A program made the translations under genes and the position numbers. Below the pieces are notes generated by a model. The model did no database searches, had not been told where the DNA came from, and worked only from the letters and a program-made list of their open reading frames with translations. Shown here one piece after another: positions 44,901-53,914 of a DNA stretch of 64,000 bases. The first letter of the stretch is position 1. Each line of letters begins with the position of its first letter. The stretch lies in assembly GCF_008801815.1 (NCBI RefSeq), contig NZ_VZOX01000006.1, one strand, 5' to 3'. The DNA is from Edwardsiella anguillarum. GTDB lineage: Bacteria > Pseudomonadota > Gammaproteobacteria > Enterobacterales > Enterobacteriaceae.

Positions 44901-45205
44901 TATGTTACGTTTACCAACGCATTATTAACCAGAATTATAAACCATTACTTGGCCATACATGTAGAATCAATGACCATATTCGGGCGCATAATCTAACAGA
45001 TAAAGCTAAAAAATATTCAACCACTCGCTCTTTACCCTGATTTTTGTTGTCAGATGTTATCGCCGCAGGCGTAAAGTAAATGTGACAACTCGGCAGCTAT
45101 TCTGCGACCAATTTAAAATAAAGAGCATTTATCATTTAACGATGTTTTATAAGTTATTAAACTGAATCGTTCATTAATGTCTCGCTTACCACAAGGATCT
45201 GTGCC
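44901..45205. promoter_or_regulatory. Divergent promoter region emrD / SufR-like regulator
   Basis: 305 AT-rich bases without a gene, between the divergent emrD and the regulator at 45206. I see no clear operator palindrome by eye. Confidence 0.5.
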
Positions 45206-45826
45206 ATGAAGACACCTGAATTGATTCTGCTTCAGCTAAAAAGCCTAGGACCACAGTCGGCAAAAATGCTGGCCGAACGCATTGCCATTACCACTATGGG
45301 CGTGCGTCAACATTTACAGCAGCTTGAGCAGCGCGAGCTGGTGTGCTACGAAGAGTCCCGCACCAAGGTGGGGCGCCCCACTCGCTTCTGGTCGCTGACC
45401 AATAAAGGCCATGCCCAATTCCCCGATCGCCACCGCGATCTGTCGCGCACGCTGCTGGAAGGGACGCAAAAGCTGTTCGGCAGCCAGGGCGTTGAGCAGC
45501 TGATCGAGATCCGCGAGGATGCCCTGTATGCCCGCTACGTCAGCGAGCTGGCGCAACATCCTGAAGGTGAGGCTCGCTTTCTGGCACTGGCGCGCCTGCG
45601 CCAGGACGATGGCTATATGGCAGAGGTCGAATTCGAAAATAATGCGGTGGTACTGATTGAAAACCACTGTCCGATTGGCGTCGCCGCCAATACCTGCGGT
45701 AAGCTGTGTCACTCCGAGCTGCGGCTGCTCAACCGCCTGCTGGGCTCGAAGTATCACGTTGAGCGCGTGGAGCACATCATCAGTGACTCACGCCGCTGCG
45801 CCTACCGCATAACATCCCGGGAGTGA
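45206..45826 (+). CDS. SufR-like winged-helix regulator with a four-cysteine motif
   Basis: 206 residues. An ArsR/MarR-like winged helix occupies residues 1-70 (LILLQLKSLGPQSAKMLAER, TTMGVRQHLQQLEQRELVCY, GRPTRFWSLTNKGHAQFPD). The C-terminal part has the cysteines Cys-155, Cys-164, Cys-168 and Cys-198 in HCPIGVAANTCGKLC and SRRCAYRI, the arrangement found in SufR-like iron-sulfur regulators (COG2345 type). It ends 7 bases before fpr, so both are probably one transcript, with the regulator sensing redox or iron-sulfur state for a flavodoxin reductase. That role is inference. Confidence 0.78.
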   Translation: MKTPELILLQLKSLGPQSAKMLAERIAITTMGVRQHLQQLEQRELVCYEESRTKVGRPTRFWSLTNKGHAQFPDRHRDLSRTLLEGTQKLFGSQGVEQLIEIREDALYARYVSELAQHPEGEARFLALARLRQDDGYMAEVEFENNAVVLIENHCPIGVAANTCGKLCHSELRLLNRLLGSKYHVERVEHIISDSRRCAYRITSRE

Positions 45827-45833
45827 TTCACGT

Positions 45834-46580
45834 ATGGCCGAATGGGTAACGGGCACCATCACACAGGTTCAGCACTGGACCGATAAACTGTTCAGTATTC
45901 AGTTGCAGGCGCCCATCAAGCCGTTTCAGGCCGGGCAATTTGGCAAGCTGGGGATGGATATCGGCGGCGAACGCGTTCAGCGCGCCTACTCCTTCGTCAA
46001 TCCGCCAAGCAGCGACACGCTAGAGTTTTATCTGGTCACGGTACCGGACGGACTGCTCAGCCCGCGCCTGGCGGCGCTACAGCCGGGCGATACCCTGCTG
46101 GTCAGCGATGAAGCCAACGGCTTTTTTGTGCTGGATGAGGTTCCGGACTGCGGGACGCTGTGGATGCTGGCCACCGGCACCGCGCTCGGGCCCTATCTGT
46201 CCATGCTGGAAGAGGGCTACGACCTGACCCGCTTTGACCATCTGGTGCTGGTACACGCCGTCCGCCACGCCGCCGATCTCAGCTACCTGCCGCAGATGCA
46301 GCATCTGGCGCAGCGCTACGGCGGTAAGCTGTGCATCCAGGCCGTCGTCAGCCGCGAGGCGGCGCCCGGCGCCCTGCAGGGGCGTATCCCCGATCTGATC
46401 GCCAGCGGCGCGCTGGAGGCTGCCGTTGGCCTGCCGATCAGCGCAGAGGAGAGCCACGTCATGCTGTGTGGGAACCCTCAGATGGTACGAGATACGCAGC
46501 AGCTGCTGAAAGAGACCCGCGCGATGCGCAAGCATCTGCGCCGCAAACCGGGCCAGATCACCAGCGAACACTACTGGTGA
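45834..46580 (+). CDS. fpr: Ferredoxin/flavodoxin--NADP+ reductase
   Basis: FAD enzyme passing electrons from NADPH to flavodoxin or ferredoxin, for radical-SAM enzymes and oxidative-stress defence. It has 248 residues as in E. coli. The FAD motif is RAYSFVNPPSSDTLEFYLV; the NADP site shows MLATGTALGPYLSMLEEG and VMLCGNPQMVRD. The C-terminal SEHYW carries the terminal Trp that stacks on FAD. It is preceded by the SufR-like regulator with a 7-base gap; in E. coli fpr stands alone under SoxRS. Confidence 0.96.
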   Translation: MAEWVTGTITQVQHWTDKLFSIQLQAPIKPFQAGQFGKLGMDIGGERVQRAYSFVNPPSSDTLEFYLVTVPDGLLSPRLAALQPGDTLLVSDEANGFFVLDEVPDCGTLWMLATGTALGPYLSMLEEGYDLTRFDHLVLVHAVRHAADLSYLPQMQHLAQRYGGKLCIQAVVSREAAPGALQGRIPDLIASGALEAAVGLPISAEESHVMLCGNPQMVRDTQQLLKETRAMRKHLRRKPGQITSEHYW

Positions 46581-46620
46581 TACGTCTGACGCCGGGACTT
46601 TCCGGCGTCGTCCCTCCGGC

Positions 46621-47055
46621 TTACGCTCCGATGCGGCGCCAGTTCAGCGCCGGCGGCGGAGGTCCATAGCGGTTATCGCCCGCCGAACCAACGAAGACAC
46701 CGCAGTCCAGCAGCAGCATGACGTAGATCAGCAGCGGCAAAAATCGCCCCAGCGCCCATGTCCACAGCCCGCCCAGGATCTCCCAGTTCCCGGCGGCCAG
46801 TATCCACGCCACCACCGCCAGCAGCGCCCACCACCCCGACTTATTGCGATCGTGCAGACGCTTGACCCATACCGCAGCCGTGGGCCACAGCGAGAGAACC
46901 AATAGAAACGCCGCGGCCTGTAACGGGATCAGCGCCGCACCGGCCAGAGAGAACAGCGCCAGCAGCAGCAGCGCCCAGACGCCCATCCAAATCCAGAATG
47001 CCTGACGGCCCAGGCGGCCGCGCAGAGAAAAACACCACTGTTGTAGGCCCATCAC
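46621..47055 (-). CDS. yiiR: DUF805 membrane protein YiiR
   Basis: 144-residue inner-membrane protein of the DUF805 family with four hydrophobic segments. The start LQQWCFSLRGRLGRQAFWIW and the block WVKRLHDRNKSGWWALL are the family hallmarks. Function unknown. It stands between fpr and yiiQ as in E. coli. Confidence 0.9.
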   Translation of the reverse strand: MMGLQQWCFSLRGRLGRQAFWIWMGVWALLLLALFSLAGAALIPLQAAAFLLVLSLWPTAAVWVKRLHDRNKSGWWALLAVVAWILAAGNWEILGGLWTWALGRFLPLLIYVMLLLDCGVFVGSAGDNRYGPPPPALNWRRIGA

Positions 47056-47213
47056 TCATCCTTTTGTCGTTCGGTTCAGTCAACAGAGCGGCGCAGTGTA
47101 CCCGATCCCGGCGCCGCATCGCGGAATTTTTACGCACCTTTTTGACAACCGGCGTCAGAAAACGCTTTAATCATCTTTCGGATCGCCATCCCGCTGTATA
47201 CCGGATCAGAATC

Positions 47214-47843
47214 ATGTCACGGATCACGCTATTATCCCTGTTCTTGCTGGCCTATCAGCCGGCCGTCTATGCCGCACCGCCGCAGACCACCGGAGAGGCG
47301 CCTCAGCCCGCACCCTATCTGCGCCCCGGCGCACCGACGTTCGATCTCACCTTGGTCAACTTCCGCGCTCACTATAATCAGGCTTTTCCATCGCTGCCGC
47401 TGGAAGAGTACCGCGCCATCAGCGTCAGAGATGAAAATCTGCCGCTGACCCGGGCCGCGACGCGCATCAATGCCGCCGTTTACTCCTCAGTTGTTCTGGA
47501 GAAAGGTACCGGCAAAATCAAGAGTCTGCAGATAACTTATCTCCCCCGCGAGGACGGGGAGCGGGGCAAAGGGAAACGGGGCGCCCGCAACGGCGCTGAA
47601 ACGCCCGATCGCCAGCTGGCTATCCGCTACATGGCCGCCCTGATGCAAAGCTTCTCCCCGACCCTCTCCCCGCAGCAGAGCCTAGAGAAAGCCGCAGAGC
47701 TCCTGAGCCGCGGCCGCAGCCAGCCCTATTACAGCCAGCAGGATGGTTCTTTACGCTATGTGGTATCTGATAGCGGTGAAAAAGGCATTACTTTCGCTGT
47801 TGAACCGATTAAGCTTTCACTATCAGAGGATGCTGGATCCTGA
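47214..47843 (+). CDS. yiiQ: DUF1454 periplasmic protein YiiQ
   Basis: 209 residues with a Sec signal peptide (MSRITLLSLFLLAYQPAVYA, cleaved before APPQTT). The DUF1454 body shows YLRPGAPTFDLTLVNFRAHYN and RAATRINAAVYSSVVLEKGT. Function unknown. ATG 47214 was preferred over the upstream reading because it places the signal peptide at the N-terminus. It precedes tpiA as in E. coli. Confidence 0.88.
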   Translation: MSRITLLSLFLLAYQPAVYAAPPQTTGEAPQPAPYLRPGAPTFDLTLVNFRAHYNQAFPSLPLEEYRAISVRDENLPLTRAATRINAAVYSSVVLEKGTGKIKSLQITYLPREDGERGKGKRGARNGAETPDRQLAIRYMAALMQSFSPTLSPQQSLEKAAELLSRGRSQPYYSQQDGSLRYVVSDSGEKGITFAVEPIKLSLSEDAGS

Positions 47844-47968
47844 GGTCCCTAGCCATTTGATGATGGAAAACAAAGTGTCTGACGCCCAAGATTTTTATAC
47901 TGTCAGACCGAATATGCCGACAAGGCGAGTTGATTTCGATTATGTGTTTCCCAATTGGAGGAAAGAAA

Positions 47969-48733
47969 ATGCGTCAACCATTAGTTATGGGTAACTGGAA
48001 ACTGAACGGTAGCCGCCACATGGTTCATGAACTGGTTGCCGCCCTGCGCGGTGAACTGAGCGACGTTGCAAACTGCGATGTCGCCATCGCCCCGCCGGCA
48101 GTCTATCTGGATATGGCCGCCCACGAACTGGCCGGTAGCCGTATCGCCCTCGGTGCCCAGGACGTCGGTATCAATGCCTCCGGCGCATTCACCGGAGAAA
48201 TCTCCGCAGCGATGCTGAAAGACATCGGTGCCAAATACATCATCATTGGTCACTCAGAGCGCCGTACCTACCACAAAGAAGGCGACGCGTTCATCGCAGA
48301 AAAATTTGCCGCGCTGAAAGAAGCCGGTCTGATCCCGGTACTGTGCATCGGTGAGACGGAAGCCGAAAACGAAGCCGGAAAAACGGAAGAGGTCTGCGCC
48401 CGCCAGCTGGATGCCGTACTGAAAACCATGGGTGCCCAGGTGTTTAAAGGCACCGTTATCGCCTATGAACCGGTATGGGCCATCGGCACCGGCAAATCTG
48501 CCACGCCGGAACAGGCTCAGGCGGTACACAAATTTATCCGCGATCACGTTGCCAAGCACGACGCTGAAGCCGCACAGGACGTCATCATCCAGTACGGCGG
48601 CTCTGTCAACGCAGCCAATGCGGCCGATCTGTTCAAGCAGCCGGATATCGACGGTGCGCTGGTCGGCGGGGCCTCACTGAAGGCCGACGCGTTCGCCACC
48701 ATCGTGCGCGCTGCCGCCGCCGCTAAAGCCTAA
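47969..48733 (+). CDS. tpiA: Triosephosphate isomerase
   Basis: Glycolytic TIM-barrel enzyme interconverting dihydroxyacetone phosphate and glyceraldehyde-3-phosphate. It has 254 residues. Catalytic Lys is in VMGNWKLNGS, His in IIIGHSERRTY, Glu in VIAYEPVWAIGTGKSATPEQ; the phosphate loop is QYGGSVNAANA. ATG 47969 follows GGAGG. The longer frame from 47930 is leader. Confidence 0.97.
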   Translation: MRQPLVMGNWKLNGSRHMVHELVAALRGELSDVANCDVAIAPPAVYLDMAAHELAGSRIALGAQDVGINASGAFTGEISAAMLKDIGAKYIIIGHSERRTYHKEGDAFIAEKFAALKEAGLIPVLCIGETEAENEAGKTEEVCARQLDAVLKTMGAQVFKGTVIAYEPVWAIGTGKSATPEQAQAVHKFIRDHVAKHDAEAAQDVIIQYGGSVNAANAADLFKQPDIDGALVGGASLKADAFATIVRAAAAAKA

Positions 48734-48760
48734 AGCGCCGCTCTGTCAGCGCCGAATGCA

Positions 48761-48788
48761 ACGGCTCCCGATGGGAGCCGTTTTTTTT
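48761..48788 (+). terminator. tpiA terminator
   Basis: An ACGGCTCCC/GGGAGCCGT hairpin is followed by eight T. Confidence 0.9.
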
Positions 48789-48811
48789 GGCAGCGTCCGC
48801 GCACCGTTCAT

Positions 48812-48833
48812 AAAAAAGCCCCGCACGCGGGGC
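48812..48833 (-). terminator. pfkA terminator
   Basis: On the minus strand a GCCCCGCG-type hairpin (CCCCGC/GCGGGG) is followed by six T, about 30 bases after the pfkA stop. Confidence 0.85.
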
Positions 48834-48862
48834 CCTGTGAGGCAGAGGCGCTACAAGCGCCG

Positions 48863-49825
48863 TTAGAACAGTATCTTGGCAGTATCCAGCCAATCGCCCT
48901 TAAACGGACGCTTCATATTTTCAACCGCATCGATGATGTCGTGATGCACCAGCTTTTCGTTCTGGATCCCCACGCAGCGGCCGCCGTATCCCTGCAGCAG
49001 CAGCTCAATGGAGTAGGCTCCCATGCGGGACGCAAGGATACGGTCATAGGCCACCGGCGCACCGCCGCGCTGGATATGTCCCAGTACGGTCGAGCGAGTT
49101 TCGCGGCCGGTCTCCTGTTCGATAAACTTGGCCAGCTCATCCACATCACAGATATGCTCGGTGATGGCAACGATAGCGTGCTTCTTGCCTTTAGTGATGC
49201 CGGCCTGAATCTCTTCGACCAGCTCTTCGCGCTTGAATTCCACCTCCGGCAGCACGATATATTCGCAGCCGCCGGCGATCGCCGCCGCCAGCGTCAGGTC
49301 GCCACAGTAGCGCCCCATCACCTCGACGATGGAGATACGCTGGTGTGAAGAGGAGGTATCGCGCAGACGGTCAATGGCCTCCACAACAGTTTCCAGCGCC
49401 GTAAAATACCCGATGGTGTAATCGGTGCCGGCCACATCGTTATCGATAGTTCCCGGCAGGCCAATACAGGGGAATCCCATCTCGGTCAGGCGCTTAGCCC
49501 CCAGATAAGAACCGTCGCCGCCGATCACCACCAGCGCATCCAAGCCAAACTCACGCATATTCTCTACGGCCTTTTCACGCACTTTCTCGTCGCGAAACTC
49601 CGGGAAGCGGGCTGAGCCAAGGAAAGTGCCGCCGCGGTTGATCACGTCGGAAACGCTATAGCGATCCAGTTGTTCAATGCGTCCTTCATACAGACCGAGG
49701 TAGCCATCATGGATGCCGTAAACGTCTAACCCTTTGGATAAGGCCGCACGCACGACGCCGCGGATGGCCGCGTTCATGCCCGGCGCATCACCGCCACTGG
49801 TCAAAACACCGATTTTTTTGATCAT
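48863..49825 (-). CDS. pfkA: 6-phosphofructokinase I
   Basis: Main glycolytic phosphofructokinase, tetrameric and allosteric. It has 320 residues as in E. coli. ATP site: VLTSGGDAPGMNAAIRGVVR; catalytic region: LPGTIDNDVAGTDYTIGYFT with the catalytic Asp; VIGGDGSYLGAKRL and EVMGRYCGDLTLAAAIAGG are also conserved. It is convergent with tpiA. Confidence 0.97.
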   Translation of the reverse strand: MIKKIGVLTSGGDAPGMNAAIRGVVRAALSKGLDVYGIHDGYLGLYEGRIEQLDRYSVSDVINRGGTFLGSARFPEFRDEKVREKAVENMREFGLDALVVIGGDGSYLGAKRLTEMGFPCIGLPGTIDNDVAGTDYTIGYFTALETVVEAIDRLRDTSSSHQRISIVEVMGRYCGDLTLAAAIAGGCEYIVLPEVEFKREELVEEIQAGITKGKKHAIVAITEHICDVDELAKFIEQETGRETRSTVLGHIQRGGAPVAYDRILASRMGAYSIELLLQGYGGRCVGIQNEKLVHHDIIDAVENMKRPFKGDWLDTAKILF

Positions 49826-50123
49826 GACTACCTCTGAGCTTGTGGATACTATTTCTTAGGAATGGCTTGGCGCGTACAACCCTGGCCCCGGCCGTCGGGA
49901 ATGGCGACGGCCTACGCGACACCCCACGCTTGCCCATCGCCAGCACCGCTGGCCGTGGACTCCGCCTGCTGGTACAGAAAATGAACACTCAATTTAATTA
50001 CTGTGTAATATTATAGCAAAGTAATCAAGCTGAATTGATTCAGGTCAGCCCACTACATGGTAAATATTTTACTGCGCGAAAAAAATAGCCGCGCTGTAAC
50101 CCGGCTCACAAACTGGTATTTTT

Positions 50124-51026
50124 TTAGCTCTCCCACAGCCCTTTTTGTTCAGCGGGAACCACCGAGGTAGGATCCTGATGAATAATCACATCCGCGGCGG
50201 GGAAGTGCTGCAGGAGATCGTGCTCAACGCCGTCGGCGATAGCATGAGCATCTACCAACGGCAGCGTATCGTCCATCTCTAGATGTAACTGAATAAAACG
50301 GGTTGGGCCGGACTGGCGGGTACGCAGATCGTGTACGCCCAGGACGCCGCGGTGCTCGCGGACAATACGGACGATCAGATGCCGCTCCTCGGGGCTCAGA
50401 GCCCGATCGAGCAGGGACTGCACCGCATCGTACCCCATACGCAGGGCGCTGTAGAGGATATAGACCCCGATCCCCAGCGCGAACAGCGCGTCAGCCCTGG
50501 CCACACCGTACCAGCTCAATCCCAGAGAGACCAGAATGGCCCCGTTCATCAACACGTCGGACTGGTAATGCAGCATGTCGGCGCGCACCGCTTGACTCTG
50601 GGTCCTACGTACCACCCAGCGTTGAAAGGTCACCAGCGCCAGGGGACACACCAGCGCAAACGCCGTAACCCAAATCCCGGCGCCGGGATCGTTCATCGGC
50701 TCCGGCTTGAGCAGGTGCTGGAAACCGGTCAGGAACAGGAACAGCGCGGAACCACAGATGAACATACTCTGTGCCAGCGCGGCCAGCGACTCGGCCTTGC
50801 CGTGGCCAAAGGTATGATCCTTATCCGCCGGCTGCAGGGCGTAGCGGATCACCAGCAGATTGGTCAACGAGGCCGCGATATCGACCAGCGAGTCCACCAG
50901 CGACGCCAGCAGGCTGACCGACCCGGTATGCCACCAGGCTAAAATTTTCAAAATCAGCAAGATAGTGGCTGTCGCCGTCGCGCTAAGCGCGGCCACCTTC
51001 ACCAATCGAGCATATTGCTGATGCAT
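50124..51026 (-). CDS. fieF: Cation-efflux pump FieF
   Basis: Cation diffusion facilitator exporting Zn2+/Fe2+ in exchange for protons. It has 300 residues as in E. coli. Six membrane segments are visible; metal-site residues lie in LVDSLVDIAASLTNLLVIRY and the second D site in MLHYQSDVLMNGAILVSL. The His-rich loop DHTFGHGKAESLAAL and the cytoplasmic C-terminal domain are present. It stands between pfkA and cpxP as in E. coli. Confidence 0.95.
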   Translation of the reverse strand: MHQQYARLVKVAALSATATATILLILKILAWWHTGSVSLLASLVDSLVDIAASLTNLLVIRYALQPADKDHTFGHGKAESLAALAQSMFICGSALFLFLTGFQHLLKPEPMNDPGAGIWVTAFALVCPLALVTFQRWVVRRTQSQAVRADMLHYQSDVLMNGAILVSLGLSWYGVARADALFALGIGVYILYSALRMGYDAVQSLLDRALSPEERHLIVRIVREHRGVLGVHDLRTRQSGPTRFIQLHLEMDDTLPLVDAHAIADGVEHDLLQHFPAADVIIHQDPTSVVPAEQKGLWES

Positions 51027-51076
51027 AGTTCACCCAAAGGTTGTTTAATCAGCCGCCCAGTATAGCGAATTACAGA

Positions 51077-51136
51077 CAAAAAAAAGCCCCGCCATCATGG
51101 CGGGGAAGACAGGGATGGTGTCTATGGCAAGGAAAA
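51077..51136 (-). ncRNA. cpxQ: CpxQ small RNA from the 3' end of cpxP mRNA
   Basis: CpxQ is cut by RNase E from cpxP mRNA and, with Hfq, represses envelope-protein mRNAs. Here the minus strand after cpxP reads TTTTCCTTGCCATAGACACC and then ATCCCTGTCTTCC before a CCCCGCCA/TGGCGGGG hairpin and eight T. This closely matches Salmonella/E. coli CpxQ as I recall it, including both seed regions, while the terminator stem itself has changed. The 5' end at about 51136 is inferred from the known cleavage position. Confidence 0.85.
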
Positions 51137-51159
51137 ACAGGGTGCTACTCGGTCGTACA

Positions 51160-51639
51160 CTACTTCTGGGCAGAAGTATTCTGCATGTACGCTATCTGCT
51201 GCTGCCAACCGGCAATTTTCTGCTGATAGCGTGCGTTTAACTGGGACTTCTGATCCGGCGTGAGGAGGTTAAACATCATATTGCGTATCCGGGCCATTTC
51301 GACCTGGCGGATCACGCTCTCCTGCGCCATCTTCTCAGCCAGGGCTTTCACCGCGGCCTCATCAAAATTTTCTGTCGTCACCAGGCGATGCATGGCTTCG
51401 ATATCATGCAGCTTTATGCTCGAAAAACCGTGACGCGTCGTCTGCATTAAATCCCGCATCTGCTGACGCTGTCGTTCAGTAAGGTTCACACCATCAAACA
51501 TGTAGTTATGATCCATACTCTGTTGCATCATATCGTTACCCTGATGCCAGCGACATACCGGTTCACCTTCATCGGCGTATACAGCGACGGAGGTCATCAT
51601 AAACAGGACGGCCATGGTCAGGGTTGCAGTTTTATGCAT
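51160..51639 (-). CDS. cpxP: Periplasmic stress adaptor CpxP
   Basis: Periplasmic inhibitor of CpxA that is titrated away by misfolded proteins. 159 residues: a signal peptide (AVLFMMTSVAVYA, cleaved before DEGEP) and a helical body with the two LTxxQ motifs, LTERQRQQMRDLM and LTPDQKSQLNARY. MHRLVTTENFDEAAV is conserved. It is divergent from cpxRA over the CpxR box; its mRNA 3' end carries CpxQ. Confidence 0.92.
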   Translation of the reverse strand: MHKTATLTMAVLFMMTSVAVYADEGEPVCRWHQGNDMMQQSMDHNYMFDGVNLTERQRQQMRDLMQTTRHGFSSIKLHDIEAMHRLVTTENFDEAAVKALAEKMAQESVIRQVEMARIRNMMFNLLTPDQKSQLNARYQQKIAGWQQQIAYMQNTSAQK

Positions 51640-51720
51640 CTCTCACTCCTAAGTACCGGCCCGCTCATTGAATCGATGTATGTAGTCTACCCATACAGCT
51701 GAAAACATGCGTCAGGGGAT

Positions 51721-51735
51721 GTAAAACTAAGTAAA
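51721..51735. promoter_or_regulatory. CpxR box
   Basis: GTAAA-N5-GTAAA occurs exactly (spacer ACTAA), the CpxR-P consensus. It lies between divergent cpxP and cpxR, so it should activate both. Confidence 0.9.
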
Positions 51736-51788
51736 GTCATGGATTAGCGGCATTTGATATCGTATTTTGCGTCAGGAGGTAACACCCA

Positions 51789-52487
51789 ATGAATAAGATA
51801 TTACTGGTTGATGACGATCGCGAACTGACGTCGCTTCTGCAAGAGCTTCTTGATCTTGAAGGATTTGAAGTCATCGTCGCTCACGATGGTGAGCAGGCAT
51901 TGGCGATGCTGGACGCCAGCATCGATCTGCTGCTGCTGGATGTCATGATGCCGAAGAAAAACGGTATCGATACCCTCAAAGAGCTGCGTCAACACCACCA
52001 GACGCCGGTTATTATGCTCACCGCCCGCGGCAGCGAGCTCGACAGGGTGCTGGGGCTGGAGTTGGGCGCAGACGACTACCTGCCGAAACCCTTTAATGAC
52101 CGCGAACTGGTTGCCCGTATTCGGGCTATCCTGCGCCGCTCTAACTGGAATGAACAACAGCAAAACAGCGATAGCGGTGCGCCGATCCTACAGGTCGATC
52201 GCCTGCAGCTGAATCCCGGCCGCCAAGAGGCCAGCTTTGACGGCCAGCCCCTGGAACTCACCGGCACCGAATTTACTCTGCTGTACCTGCTGGCACAGCA
52301 TCTGGGGCAGGTTGTATCGCGCGAACATCTTAGCCAGGAGGTCTTGGGTAAACGTCTGACCCCCTTCGATCGCGCCATCGACATGCATATCTCTAACCTC
52401 CGCCGCAAACTGCCGGAGCGCCAGGATGGCCAGCCGTGGTTTAAAACGCTGCGCGGGCGCGGCTATCTGATGGTATCCGTTTCATGA
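51789..52487 (+). CDS. cpxR: Response regulator CpxR
   Basis: OmpR-family regulator of envelope stress. It has 232 residues as in E. coli. The receiver domain (1-120) has Asp-51 in LLLLDVMMPKKNGID and Lys in DDYLPKPFNDREL. The winged-helix C-terminus shows ELTGTEFTLLYLLAQHLGQV and IDMHISNLRRKLPER. Its stop overlaps cpxA by four bases. Confidence 0.97.
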   Translation: MNKILLVDDDRELTSLLQELLDLEGFEVIVAHDGEQALAMLDASIDLLLLDVMMPKKNGIDTLKELRQHHQTPVIMLTARGSELDRVLGLELGADDYLPKPFNDRELVARIRAILRRSNWNEQQQNSDSGAPILQVDRLQLNPGRQEASFDGQPLELTGTEFTLLYLLAQHLGQVVSREHLSQEVLGKRLTPFDRAIDMHISNLRRKLPERQDGQPWFKTLRGRGYLMVSVS

Positions 52488-53872
52488 TCAATAGCCTGAC
52501 GGCGCGTATTTTTGCCATTTTTTGGCTGACGCTGGCGCTGGTACTGATGGTGGTACTGATGCTGCCCAAGCTCGACTCACGCCAGATAACCAGTCTTCTG
52601 GACAGTGAGCGACGCCAGGGCGTCATGCTGGAGCAGCACGTAGAAGCCGAGCTGGCCGTCGACCCCCCAAACGATCTGCTGTGGTGGCGGCGCCTGTTCC
52701 GCGCCATCGATAAATGGTCTCCGCCGGGGCAGCGCCTGCTGCTGGTGACCAGTGAAGGACGGGTGATCGGGGCCCAGCGCAACGAGATGCAGATCGTGCG
52801 TAACTTTATCGGCCAGTCCGACAATGCCGATCACCCCAAGAAGAAAAAATATGGGCGCCTGGAGATCCTGGGCCCCTTTCCGATCCGCGACGGCGAGGAC
52901 AACTACCAGCTGTATCTGATCCGTCCCGCTAACAGCCCGCAGTCCGACTTTGTAAACCTGCTGTTCGATCGTCCGCTGCTGCTGTTGCTCGTCACCATGC
53001 TGATCAGCTCACCGCTGCTGCTGTGGCTGGCGTGGAGTCTGGCCAGCCCGGCGCGTAAGCTGAAAATGGCGGCGGATGAGGTCGCCAGCGGGAGCCTGCG
53101 TCAGCACCCTGAGCTGGAGTCCGGGCCACAGGAGTTTTTGGCCACCGGGGTCAGCTTCAACCAGATGGTCAGCGCCCTTGAGGGGATGGTGAAGGCGCAG
53201 CAGCGTCTGATCTCCGATATCTCTCACGAGCTGCGTACACCGTTGACCCGGCTACAGCTGGCCACGGCCCTGATGCGCCGGCGCCACGGCGAGTACAGCG
53301 AGCTGGCGCGTATTGAAACCGAGGCTCTGCGCCTGGACAGCATGATCAACGATCTGCTGGCGCTGTCGCGCAACCAGCACAAAACCGAGCTGGAGCGGGA
53401 GCCCCTGCGAGCGGATGAGCTGTGGTCTGACGTATTGGATAACGCCAGCTTCGAAGCCGAACAGCGCGGCAAAAAGCTGGAGGTCACCGCCCCTCCCGGC
53501 CCATGGCCGCTATTCGGCAGCCACTCGGCGCTGGACAGCGCGTTCGAAAATATCGTACGCAACGCCCTGCGCTACTCCAACCACCATATCGCGATCCACT
53601 TCAGCTGTGATGGACTCGGGATCACCATCCACGTAGACGATGACGGTCCGGGCGTCGCTCCCCAGGATCGTGAGCAGATCTTCCGCCCGTTCTATCGTAC
53701 CGATGAGGCGCGCGATCGCGAGTCCGGCGGCACCGGGCTGGGGCTAGCGATCGTCTCTACGGTGGTTGAACAGCACCATGGCTGGGTGCGGGCCGAGGAC
53801 AGCCCGCTGGGCGGTCTGCGCCTGACGCTGTGGCTACCGCTCTCCACGCGCAGCAGCGCGGGCAAAGCCTGA
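52484..53872 (+). CDS. cpxA: Sensor histidine kinase CpxA
   Basis: Inner-membrane kinase/phosphatase for CpxR. It has 462 residues. TM1 is at about 7-29, a periplasmic sensor domain runs to about 160, TM2 (LLLLLVTMLISSPLLLWLAW) follows, then HAMP. The phosphoacceptor His is in LISDISHELRTPLTRLQLAT; the N, G1 and G2 boxes are in NIVRNALRYS, VDDDGPGVAP and SGGTGLGLAIV. The overlap with cpxR indicates translational coupling. Confidence 0.96.
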   Translation: MINSLTARIFAIFWLTLALVLMVVLMLPKLDSRQITSLLDSERRQGVMLEQHVEAELAVDPPNDLLWWRRLFRAIDKWSPPGQRLLLVTSEGRVIGAQRNEMQIVRNFIGQSDNADHPKKKKYGRLEILGPFPIRDGEDNYQLYLIRPANSPQSDFVNLLFDRPLLLLLVTMLISSPLLLWLAWSLASPARKLKMAADEVASGSLRQHPELESGPQEFLATGVSFNQMVSALEGMVKAQQRLISDISHELRTPLTRLQLATALMRRRHGEYSELARIETEALRLDSMINDLLALSRNQHKTELEREPLRADELWSDVLDNASFEAEQRGKKLEVTAPPGPWPLFGSHSALDSAFENIVRNALRYSNHHIAIHFSCDGLGITIHVDDDGPGVAPQDREQIFRPFYRTDEARDRESGGTGLGLAIVSTVVEQHHGWVRAEDSPLGGLRLTLWLPLSTRSSAGKA

Positions 53873-53914
53873 CGCGCTGCGCTATACTGCGCCCCCTGAC
53901 ATCTGGGGGCGCAA

